This document shows, piece after piece, positions 41,881 to 51,505 of a stretch of 64,000 bases of DNA. The notes beneath the pieces were generated by a model. It saw only the letters and a list, made by a program, of their open reading frames with translations. It did no database searches and was not told the origin of the DNA. A program made the translations under genes and the position numbers. The DNA comes from Cantharellus purpuraceus. Taxonomy: Eukaryota > Basidiomycota > Agaricomycetes > Cantharellales > Hydnaceae. The stretch lies in contig JALBUN010000034.1 of assembly GCA_025174535.1 (NCBI GenBank), forward strand, positions 350,501-414,500, written 5' to 3'. Each line of letters begins with the position of its first letter. The stretch's first letter is position 1.

Positions 41881-43974
41881 TTACTGCTGGCCCTCTTTAA
41901 CAAGATTTCGCAGTACTCCACCCTCGATAAGCAGCTCCCACCGCTGCACTTGCGTATGTTCGAGTTCTTTGAGGAGTCGATCTCGGTACTCCCGAGCCTT
42001 TGCCAATGCCGCTGCCTTACGCTCCGTCTTAGTCGGCGGCCCTGAAGCAGATGATCCTGCGATGGCACTCGGCGCAGGTGACATCGATCCCGATGCAGAT
42101 ACACTTGGAGTTGGTCCACCCTGTGAGGATGATCCCAACGCAGTGGGAACAGTGCACAGAGAGTGCGTGTCCACAGATTGCACTGCACAGACGGGAGGAT
42201 ATTGAGCGATAAACGCATCTATATATGGGGAAGATAGAAACGCACTGTCTCCAGTCTCATTGTTTGGCCCTGCTTCTGTTGGGACAGGTCGATCGCATGA
42301 TTGCTGACAGAACGATCCTACCTCATCGTTCATCAAAGATGCAAACATGTCCAATGCGGTGGCTTGAGTCCCTGAGTCCTGACAATCTTTGGGAGGACCA
42401 GGCAGCGAGCTCTGAGGGTTGCTTTGGGACGGTTGGATCGCATGATGTTGACCAAAGGCCAGCGAGGGATCCAAAACAAGTCCATTTGTTCCAAAATGAG
42501 TTGCGGAAGAATGTATGTCCGACATCGAAAACGCCGCAAGGTCATTTATCGACTGTAATGTAGGGTCGGAGCCAAGTATAGACTGCCAAGGCATGTCACT
42601 TCCCGCTAGACCAGCATCGAGGCCTTCAAAGGCCCCCTCAAAGTCAAAGTCGAGCTCCCTATCATCTAAATTAGGCGTTGGAGCGTCTGGAACGTTCGGA
42701 CCAAGCATTGCCATGAAATCCAGTAAGGGTTCAGAGGGTAGGGACGAAGGGTCCGACGTACAGGGCGTCAATGTATCAGTAATGTTTGTGGAATTCACAG
42801 TGGAGGAGGGACGTGGGGGAACCGAGGAAAGCCAATCAGTCATCCGCTGATAGTCTAAGCCACTATCAACTGGGGTGGTCCTTTGGTCAGAATTGCTCGC
42901 CACCGACCCCTCAACTTCGCATCTATCGGCAGACGTAACGGCATGCCTTCGTTGCTTCTTCGTTGCTTGTTGCGATGGCGCCTTGCTAGTTTTTGTCCTC
43001 TTTGGCCCTCTTGCCTTGGCAAATGCCCTCTCAAACAACCCTAATAGCTCCCCAAGCACACGGCGCCCCCTCTCAAGGTGCCATTGGGACGGATAGCCAC
43101 TAGGTTCCTTCCCTGGTGCGAAAGGAAATGGAACATTCCAGTGCCCCGCACCGGCGGGAACTTGAGGACCTGAATGTTTTCGTTTACGCTTCTTTTTGTT
43201 GCTTGACGTCGGATCGGGCTGGTCCGTGGTGACGTCAGGAGTGGAGCGCGGAGTAGTCTGTGAATTATTTGGAATGCTTCCGAGATATTCGTACGTAGCT
43301 TTCAATGCAGGTATAAGTTTGGGATCATGTTTGATGCAGTGCAGGACATTGTTAACGGTGGGTTGGGATAAAGATGTGGAGTCTCGAGGCGCCGTTGGGA
43401 GCTTTAACGCGCTTGCTACCGTTCCGGCCAACGCGATCAGGGCGCTATTGACAGCATCCGCAGGGCCCTCTGGGATGTCAATCTCGATGGGGTTTTGAGC
43501 AGACCCTGGAGGACAAAACCCCTGGTCCTGGCTTGCTCGGGGAGACAGAGCGGTGGTGGGAGGCTGTCTCGAGGATGGAGCTGTGGCGACAGGTTCGAAA
43601 TGTGAGATGAGGCCTACCAAGTCGCGTAATGTTTGATCCGTCCGTATGGTATGATGTGCAGGAGAATGTAAAGACGACGCCGAGCGCGCGGTGTGATTCG
43701 TGTTTTGACGGCGCAGAGGCGCTTGTGCGCGTTGTGCCGGAGGCCTCAGTTGGAGAACATTGTTCTCACTGGGCAAGGCTGGGGTAAGGAAGACTGGAAG
43801 TTCAGAAGAATGACTTTGGGAACCAGGGAGTGCAATGGTCCCCACGTTTTGTGAACTAGTCTGCGCATCTTCTAGGCGCCACCCCGAGCTCTCTGGCAAC
43901 GCCAGCGACGGTGACCTACCTCTGGTTGATGGCGATGGCGGAGGACTTCCAAATAAGGAGTCCTTATCGCTCAT
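41881..43974 (-). CDS. Ser/Pro-rich putative nuclear protein with conserved C-terminal helix, function unknown
   Basis: This is an uninterrupted 697-codon frame from ATG at 43974 (MSDKDSLFGSPPPSPSTRGR) to 41881. The N-terminal half is disordered and Ser/Pro-rich. A strong basic cluster (NKKKRKRKHSG, about residue 258) looks like a nuclear localisation signal and is followed by a conserved-looking block HWNVPFPFAPGKEPSGYPSQ, WHLERGRRVLGELLGLFERA. An acidic middle (NLDDRELDFDFEGAFEGL) could act in transcription activation. The last 50 residues form a charged helix: TERKAAALAKAREYRDRLLK, ELEHTQVQRWELLIEGGVLR. It resembles a bZIP in charge but lacks the N..AA..SR signature. I do not recognise the family. 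It is the second long intron-free gene in this window. Confidence 0.65.
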   Translation of the reverse strand: MSDKDSLFGSPPPSPSTRGRSPSLALPESSGWRLEDAQTSSQNVGTIALPGSQSHSSELPVFLTPALPSENNVLQLRPPAQRAQAPLRRQNTNHTARSASSLHSPAHHTIRTDQTLRDLVGLISHFEPVATAPSSRQPPTTALSPRASQDQGFCPPGSAQNPIEIDIPEGPADAVNSALIALAGTVASALKLPTAPRDSTSLSQPTVNNVLHCIKHDPKLIPALKATYEYLGSIPNNSQTTPRSTPDVTTDQPDPTSSNKKKRKRKHSGPQVPAGAGHWNVPFPFAPGKEPSGYPSQWHLERGRRVLGELLGLFERAFAKARGPKRTKTSKAPSQQATKKQRRHAVTSADRCEVEGSVASNSDQRTTPVDSGLDYQRMTDWLSSVPPRPSSTVNSTNITDTLTPCTSDPSSLPSEPLLDFMAMLGPNVPDAPTPNLDDRELDFDFEGAFEGLDAGLAGSDMPWQSILGSDPTLQSINDLAAFSMSDIHSSATHFGTNGLVLDPSLAFGQHHAIQPSQSNPQSSLPGPPKDCQDSGTQATALDMFASLMNDEVGSFCQQSCDRPVPTEAGPNNETGDSAFLSSPYIDAFIAQYPPVCAVQSVDTHSLCTVPTALGSSSQGGPTPSVSASGSMSPAPSAIAGSSASGPPTKTERKAAALAKAREYRDRLLKELEHTQVQRWELLIEGGVLRNLVKEGQQ

Positions 43975-45887
43975 GTTGATCCGGTATCAGGCCGCAAACT
44001 TTGCAATCGCGAGTGTTGGAGGACGTCAAGAAAATTGTGGTGAAAAGAAGCCAGCGTCGGAGTTTGTATCAACAACACTCCCCTATAACATGGCGCTGGC
44101 CGCTTCTACTGCACTGGAAGGCCCTTGGCTCAGCTTGTCTGCTAAACATTAGGTACTGAGACGACTCTTTTCCTTTAAAACTACGGCGTGGCATTATATA
44201 TGACGAGAAGCACACATGAGTTCTTATCTTACTCTAAATTCCTTATCATATGGATCCCACTCCGAAGGTTTTCATTTTCCGGAACATAAGCACACCAAAG
44301 CCCAAAAGTGGCAATATGAGACAAACAGGAGAATGGGCTACCTCTGAGAGACACCCATTCATTGCGTTTCCCCAGTTAATCTGCCGGTAACCGTATCCTT
44401 TTGAAGCGCGCACGTATCATGTTGGTGGGAGTAGACCCAGTTTCCAAGCATCAAATCAACATTCTCATCATTTCCATCTTCGCATATCTCAGATATCTTT
44501 CGGTCCCACCATCGCTTCATTCTTTATGTCATGGTCTTTTGCGCACCAACATCACAAGTGTTTTCTAGCTTTTATCGATATCGCTTCCTACCCCATGTAC
44601 AAGGTCTCTAATGAATCTCTAGGCCTTATAAGGGACCCAGAGTCAATCACTCTAATATTCCAAGAGCACCACTTACAGGTCGGAAGGGTGGATAGAAAGC
44701 ATTTTACATGCCTCATTTGACCACGAAGCTAGTCACACTGGAGACCATCGTGCCATGGTATTCCTATCATAGTATCCGAGAGGTCTCCGTAGAATCTGCG
44801 TTAGTATGTAATTCGACAAGCACAAGCATCCACCGGAAGTAGCCCAACATTGTCAACGATTGAAACGCACGGCTTTTGCTGTATGCAGGTAGCCCCTCCT
44901 GAGCTCGGTTTCTTGCATATCATTTACGTCATTATTCCATAAATTTCAACGACACTCACCCCCTTGGAGCCATTTCAAGGTAAACACGAAAGCCACTGCC
45001 TGAAGTGTGTTCCGAGATAGCATTTTAATGACCGTTTCGCACTTGCACGAGAACGATGGAAGTGAGGAATGAAAGTGAGTGTTTGGGCTCTTGCAAGGAT
45101 CTGCAAGCCAACGATTTCGATATATCTTTGTGGACAGCCACTATCAATGATGCATCGCCTTTATTTGTACGTGTTTTCCCAGAGAACCCAACTCTATCTT
45201 GTAATTCCATGATAGGTATTCATCACCGTTTTCCACTTGGAGAGGGTGGGGAGGTGCCAAGATGTATAAACCGCGCATAGAGCTTGACGAACACCTCACT
45301 CAGGCAATGATGGCCTATGGATTGTACGTAGGCTACGATACAAAGGTCATCATTTCATCGCCGCAAAGATTCGTGGACATTAAGTGCTCAGACATTCTAG
45401 AGATCACTTGTATGCAGCGTCCACCTACAATCTGCTTTGAAAATCAGGAAAAAAAAGGAAAACAAGCCAATTTTTGTGGCTGTCTTAGAATTCGCTCCGC
45501 TGGCGTGTTTCGGGTTTCCGAGATGGCCTTTAACCATTGTCTCTCCGGACAAGGGACGGGTGGAGAGATCTAGGGTGCATTTTGTGTAGAGTTGAGAGAG
45601 GCAATGTGGTGGTGAGTATCTATGCTTCCGTTACACTACATATCAACAAATCATAGACATCTTTCTGTTGCATCAGAATCAAGGGATAGACGTACATGTT
45701 GCGTACCCTAACGAAGAGGGCGGGCATCCATAACATCGGCAATACGAGGCGAAGTATCATGTGGAATACCATTAATTATAGATTTGGAATAAAAGATGTT
45801 GGAATCAATCATGATGATGTTACACATGTGACTATAGTCACGTGTGAGTATGAAGGACGCACGTAGTTTCAGTGGAGTTTATTTTCC

Positions 45888-45914
45888 CCTCAGTTGTCTA
45901 CTAAACAACTGAGG
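45888..45914. repeat. Perfect 10-bp inverted repeat with 7-nt loop
   Basis: CCTCAGTTGT (45888-45897) is exactly complementary to ACAACTGAGG (45905-45914). It sits in a gene-poor stretch. It could be a structured transcript, a protein-binding palindrome or a remnant of a small inverted-repeat element; no target-site duplication is evident. Confidence 0.6.
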
Positions 45915-46965
45915 TAAGAACTATTCACACATTATAACCCTCCTACTTCCTTCGACGATACTTTGCAGGAGGGAAACATCAGTTTATAAAAGCGTGCCTC
46001 TGCGTCGTTACACTGACTGAGATGCGATGACACAATTCAATTGAGCGCTTCATATATGTATATGAATGCCAAAGGAAAATCACTGCATTTGGAATGATTC
46101 TTTGTTAAAGTATATATATACCATTTCTTCTCGGTTGTCTCACGTATAATGCCCTATTTCCACAGGTCACAAGAAAGCCTGTGTTTAATATTAAGATTTC
46201 AGACATGGAAGACCTGGGGGGCGTACTGCGATTTCCTGCAAGTATTCGATCAAGGTGGGTGTCCAGGTTGCAAAGATATATGCCCGGGTGCGCTTGAAAC
46301 ATGCGGGGTAAGTAGCCCCAGCGCTAAGCTTAGATCTTGTGATGTGCCTTAGCAGTTCCGGGTTCCTCGAATATTGAGCAAAGTCGGTAATGATTAACCC
46401 TGAGAGCTTGGTTCGGTCAGAGGCCCCGTGCGGGGGATTTCATTCGCATCCGAGGACGGGCTGGATCTGTTGGGTAACAAAAGGTACGTGCCAGTGGACA
46501 TAAATCTGGGGAGCCTTGGGTCTTGGTACATATAGGAACAGCATACATTATTACATGGGGGTGCACCTGAGTCGTGGGAAACGAAGGCCATGCACGTGGA
46601 CCCTGCAGGACGGCCACCAGATGCCCTGGTTTGGGAAGCGCTGGAAGGGGCACCCAAAAGTAAACAGTGCTGACTACGTGATGCAGATCGGGCGAGGGGG
46701 CCGACTGGACCTGGGAGACGCCCTCAGAGTCAGGCGCATTCCTTATTGTTTCCAGTGTGCGCACGAGTGAGACGAATGCTCACGGAATCTACGGACGCAC
46801 ACGGTCACGGGTGGTGGCGGAAGCAGACATTTTCTTGATTTTCAGTCGGCTGCTATCGGTTTGTTGATTCAGGCACATTCCGGCCTAGCTACAGGACACT
46901 ACTGTCGCACGCTAAAAGCAGCATCTTCCCATGCCCATTTGCAACTACCGCGCGTTAGCCCAGGG

Positions 46966-46974
46966 TATATATTT
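46966..46974 (+). promoter_or_regulatory. TATA box of the aquaporin gene
   Basis: TATATATTT lies 50-58 nt upstream of the aquaporin ATG (47024), giving a short leader. Composition and spacing fit a strong, regulated fungal promoter. Confidence 0.5.
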
Positions 46975-47023
46975 GCTACCCACCCGCTTTGCACAATTTC
47001 ACTCTCCTGGCAGGTCGTCCATA

Positions 47024-48938
47024 ATGGGCTTTACAAGAAACCATGCAGTTACTGGGTTTACCCATCTCGGCGATGTGAGTAGTGCTGCTTTTTTCCCTCC
47101 AATATTCGTTCAAACCGCTGGGTGTAGGTGATGCAACGGCCAGGATGGCTTCAAAGTACGTCTGATCCATAGAATCGCGTATTGCCAGACTTGTATTTAT
47201 TGTTTGTTCTGTCAGACTGGGAATCGCTCAGGTGGGTTTACTTCTCCTGATTGCGTTCCCGCCACGCTCATGTTCCTCAAAGACATGGTTCACTACATTG
47301 GCTTATTGAGGGTCTCGGAGAAACCGTGAGTTCTCTGCTTCTACTTCAGTCTCATGATTGTTAAACCCCTTATTCTTGTAGTTGGGTGTATATTTCTACG
47401 TGTACTGTGGTGTCGGTGCAACCGCTGCATTCAACATTGCTACTCTCACCAAACAAGCGGGCATCGGATGTAAGAAATCCTGCTTCATTGGGTCGCAGAA
47501 AATTGACCGTCTCCTACAGCATTACTCACCGTTGGTTTCGGATATGCACTCGGCATCGTGATGGCTGTCGCCATTGCTGGTCCTGCATCGGGAGGACACT
47601 TTAACCCCTGCGTCACCATCGCCCAAGCCGTTTGGCGTGGATTCCCCTGGCGAAAAGTCCCTGTGTGAGCATCACTCATTCTCACAGGTGTATGTATGTT
47701 TATCCCATCTTCCCAAGGTTCATTTTCTTCCAAGTCCTAGGCGCATAGTAAGTGACCCCTGTTTATGGCTTTGATGCCTCGGGTATTCAAGTCCAATGCA
47801 GCATCGCTTGCCTCCTGGTTTACGGCCAAGTGCGGTCTATCATCGGTTGCAATATCTGTTACTGACAATTCATCGGTGGTTTAGTACCGAATGACCTTCA
47901 AGGTAGCCATACGCGACAAGCCATTCTCTCCCCCTTTGACTAACCGGGTATATTAGCTCATCGAAGAAGGCCTCATGACAGCTGGCCAATATGAGGCTAT
48001 TCAATTCACCCCCAATGGCGTCGCAGGTATCTTTGGACTATACACGTTGCCAGGTGCAAACCTACGTGATGTCTTCATGAATGAATTCTTCGCGGTCTGT
48101 AATAGTCACCCTCATGCGGTATTATTATAGCGGCTGATTACTTACTCTGTTGCAGGATTTCTTCCTGGGGTATGCAATTTAAGTATTTAGCACATCTACC
48201 AAGCTCATCCTCTTCTCGGCTCGCTCAGTCTTGTCATTTGGTTAGTTGGCTTTATAATTTCATAGCTTATGTAGGCTTACTCTCCACTCCTATAGGGGAA
48301 CCCTGGATCCCACAAACTTCTTTGTTCCCCCTCCTGCGGCTCCATGGGTTGTGGGTTTTGCATAGTGAGTCTTCTACATGCATATCATTGAAAGCGGTAG
48401 ATAACACAATATCCAGCGCCGCTGCTATCTGGGCCTACGCTCCCGGAGCTCGTGAGTAGCGGTTCTCGAACATACTGGATACCATTTTTGTGACATTGTC
48501 CTCCCTGTAGTCTCTGCTAATTCTGCACGAGACGTGGGCGGGTGAGTCTTCTCGGGGACTGTAGTTGACTGTCTCTCTCTCATGCACACCAAATAGACGT
48601 CTCATGGCCTTAACGATCTGGGGAAAATCAGCGAGCGGTGGTAAATATGCCGCTATCGCTGCCTTGACCAACATCCCCGCAATGCTCCTCGCCACGCTGG
48701 TATATGAGCTCCTGCTTGTCGACTCTAGCAGAGGTCAGCTCCTTCTCCTATATTTGTCATGGAAGTTTCGCTTATTTCCCTCGCTTTTTTAGTACTACCA
48801 CTCGCACAGCAGCAATTCCTCAACGGCCACAAGGCTCATCTCGACCATAAGAGCCTGGATTCGACGCAAAGCCATGCCTTGAACTCGAGCCACTCGTCAA
48901 CCGACAAGGCTGAATTCAAGGGTGTCGAGCAGGTTTGA
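47024..48938 (+). CDS. Aquaporin/aquaglyceroporin with atypical NPC and NSA motifs
   Basis: The start is ATG at 47024 (MGFTRNHAVTGFTHLGD). Spliced exons give VMQRPGWLQNWESLRHGSLH, WLIEGLGETLGVYFYVYCGV, then SLLTVGFGYALGIVMAVAIA and GPASGGHFNPCVTIAQAVWR (first pore motif NPC instead of NPA), FIFFQVLGAYIACLLVYGQY, an extracellular loop GQYEAIQFTPNGVAGIFGLY, EFFADFFLGLVIWGTLDPTN, and ANSARDVGGRLMALTIWGKS (second motif NSA followed by RD). The cytosolic tail ends FKGVEQV at 48938. MIP channels carry water or small solutes such as glycerol; the Asp after NSAR is typical of glycerol-permeable forms. The gene is cut by many short introns, with exons of 28, 16 and 12 nt (47128-47155, 47216-47231, 48229-48240). 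Identity is secure; substrate is unproven. Confidence 0.88.
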
Positions 48939-49876
48939 TATGTTCTCCATGAAGTCGTTACACTGCTCTGCCGTGTTTAGACTATCCTCACTACATGTCA
49001 TTATAAACGTTGATGCCCATGGGAATAGGTGTAATAGTATCTTTTTGCACTACCCCTATGAAAGCAAACTTTTGGTTAACACCTTGATCGATCACTCATC
49101 TCCTACAAGGCCCGCTTCCATAAGTGCGATGACATTTACCGCACCAGTTTCTCTCCAGATGAATCTCCGTCCACGGTCTGAGCTAGTCGTCTGACTGATG
49201 TACAACCCCTTGCCAACTACGCACATGCGCGTAGATCGAATTAAGACATCAATCAAAAAGTCTATTGCTAGGTGATGTTCGATCTTCGAGGCCAAGCTTC
49301 TAGCAGGTTACCCTAGAGTCCGCCGTTCAAACTCCAACGTTGAAAATTGAAGGTGCACAAAGTAAGGAACCGTCGACTACTGAACCTTGCATGCACCACC
49401 ACCCGCCCAATGCTGAATCCAACCTCCGGTGAGTTTGTGATTGACGCTTCTGCATAATTGTTTGGCCAAAGGGTACCAATATATCAATCGAAATCGATTC
49501 CGGGTGGAAAGGCGCAAGCAAACAGTAACGCGTCGCCAGGCACATCACAGCTTCAATCAGACGCGTGGACACGCATTTGGTATAGTACCGATGTTACACG
49601 CGGGTCGTTTGCAGGGCATTGACAGGGTGCTGATCAACCGAAGTCATCGACTTCGGACACTCAAGCTCAGCGCACGGTTTGTGCAGTGCTGGGAAGGGAG
49701 CTCAGAAACGGACGGCGGTGATTCTGGTGCGCCGTGGGTCTTTTCTACGCCGATGATCTAGGGCCGATCGAAGATCACACGACATCTGCATATACATATC
49801 TTTCAAAATGGTAGACCATCATGTGAGTTATGTTACATTTCTGTGTACTAGAGGGATATATCTTGACTGTTGTTCA
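48939..49876. other. Intergenic, 0.9 kb between convergent genes
   Basis: No supported coding sequence. A plus-strand open stretch (49441-49761) starts with TTG and shows no recognisable motif. Confidence 0.4.
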
Positions 49877-51346
49877 TCAAAGCTTACTCTCCGCCAGGGC
49901 TTGTTTGGAAACTTTTACGACCCTACAATAGCTGTCGGTCTGAAGAACTCTGAATCAAGTGGGAAGCGTTACTCACAGCTTTCCAGTGTTTCCACCGGAG
50001 AACAGAAGCTTGAGGTGTTCTGGGCACTTCTCAAGACCTTCAACAATGTGGAATTTACGCTTGATCTTGCCCTCCCTGATCCAGCGTCCCATCTCCTTTG
50101 CTGCCTCGTCATATTGACTGGCATAATCAAATCTGAAAATCATGATTGTTGTGAACAGGGGACATGGAAGTGTCAAGGAATAACTGGACTCACACAATGA
50201 AGCCTTGAATCTTGGCACGTTGGGAGATTAAATTGAGATATCCGTGTAACCCGCGCGGTGTTGCGTCGTCTTCACAAGGGTACACAAATGAACAGGACAA
50301 GCACAAAGTGTATTTAACCCACTATATGCGGAAATGGCGCCACAAAGGGCAATACGCGCTCCCTGTTTAAGGCGGCCCAGACATAAATCCAAGGTCTCTC
50401 CTCCGACTATGTTCCATGAGCATTCAATATCTGGTATTATGTTATGCAATGAGACGTACCATTGTCAAAATATACGTCTAGATATCCAACATGTTTTTTG
50501 AAGTCCGCTACAAATGTTGGACTCTTGTAGTTCAACGCCTTGTCGACGCCAAGCTCATTTTCGAGCCACGCGACTTTGTCTTCAGAACCAGCAAGTGCAA
50601 TCACCCGTGCACCTTTGATCTTTCCAAGCTGGCAAACGACAGAGCCCACTGCGCCTGCCGCACCAGAGACTACGAGAGTTTCGCCAGCCTTTACCTGTCC
50701 GACGTCGAAAAGCCCCTACAAGCAAAGACCGAATTGAAAATAAAGATGTATACTCCCGCTGTATCGCTTACGAAGTATGCCGTCATTCCTAGACTCACTT
50801 TAGCTTAAGCAAACGCAATTGATTAATAATTCACCTGCCATTCCCAATGTAGAGAGGGAATCCAGTTGACTGGTCCCTTCGGGTGGGCTGAAGAGCAGCT
50901 TATTAGCGAATAGCCTGAAAGGAACGGAATGCTAGTACGCACGAGATCTTTTCAAGATCATTTTCTTTAACAACCGCATAGTCAGTCCATCCTTTTGTGT
51001 GTATAAGTCGAGGAGGCTCCTTCCAAACAGTAACGGTTCACATACCAAGAAGACCTCGAACGGTGTCTCCTACCTCAACCTTGCTCCCACCACCCTTAAT
51101 GACGGTCCCCAAGCCTTGTGAGCGCATTTTCTCGCCGATCTGGACAGGAGGAACGTAACTCCTGGTATCTCTCATCCAACCGCGCATGGCTGGATCGAGC
51201 GAAAGCCAGTCTACACGAACAAGTACATCTCCAGGTGCAAGCTCGCTAGGAATGAGAGCGGATTTTACAGTGAAAGTGGTTTCAGCAATTGGGCCCGTGG
51301 GTCGCTCAGAGAGCACGACTTGAGTTGCTTGTGATGGTATAGACAT
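49877..51346 (-). CDS. MDR-family NADP-dependent reductase (leukotriene B4 dehydrogenase / prostaglandin reductase type)
   Basis: The start is the ATG at 51346 (MSIPSQATQVVLSERPTGPI); the frame is open further up but without an ATG. Exons give LAPGDVLVRVDWLSLDPAMR, GWMRDTRSYVPPVQIGEKMR, the Rossmann fold GETLVVSGAAGAVGSVVCQL with AGAVGS, then GKIKGARVIALAGSEDKVAW and NYKSPTFVADFKKHVGYLDV, a short exon YFDNG, GGETLDLCLGRLKQGARIAL, the conserved ISQRAKIQGF..FDYA region, and KIKRKFHIVEGLEKCPEHL. The last exon is VVKVSKQALAESKL, ending at 49877. No zinc ligands are seen, as in the zinc-free MDR branch that reduces alpha,beta-unsaturated carbonyls with NADPH. The substrate is unknown. It faces the next gene head-to-head (159 bp between starts). 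Confidence 0.87.
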
Positions 51347-51505
51347 GGTTGAGGCTGACAATTTTAAAGTTGAGATCGGCCAACTAAAACACCGACTATA
51401 ACAGCGTGATCTTTATAGACACTGTGGAGAGACCTATAAATACCGGATTTCCGCTGTATATCACGTGAGTCGCGTGGTTATGTAACAACTGCGTTGAAGG
51501 AAGAG

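Larger units (their letters stand above)
43975..47023. other. Gene-poor 3 kb region
   Basis: No coding sequence with recognisable motifs or good splice structure was found on either strand. It is AT-rich with scattered short open frames. It contains a perfect 10-bp inverted repeat (45888-45914) and, at its right edge, a TATA element for the aquaporin gene. Confidence 0.4.

Noticed and set aside
49441..49761. 106-codon plus-strand frame between convergent genes
   Set aside because: TTG start, no motif, Arg/His-rich composition typical of a chance frame.
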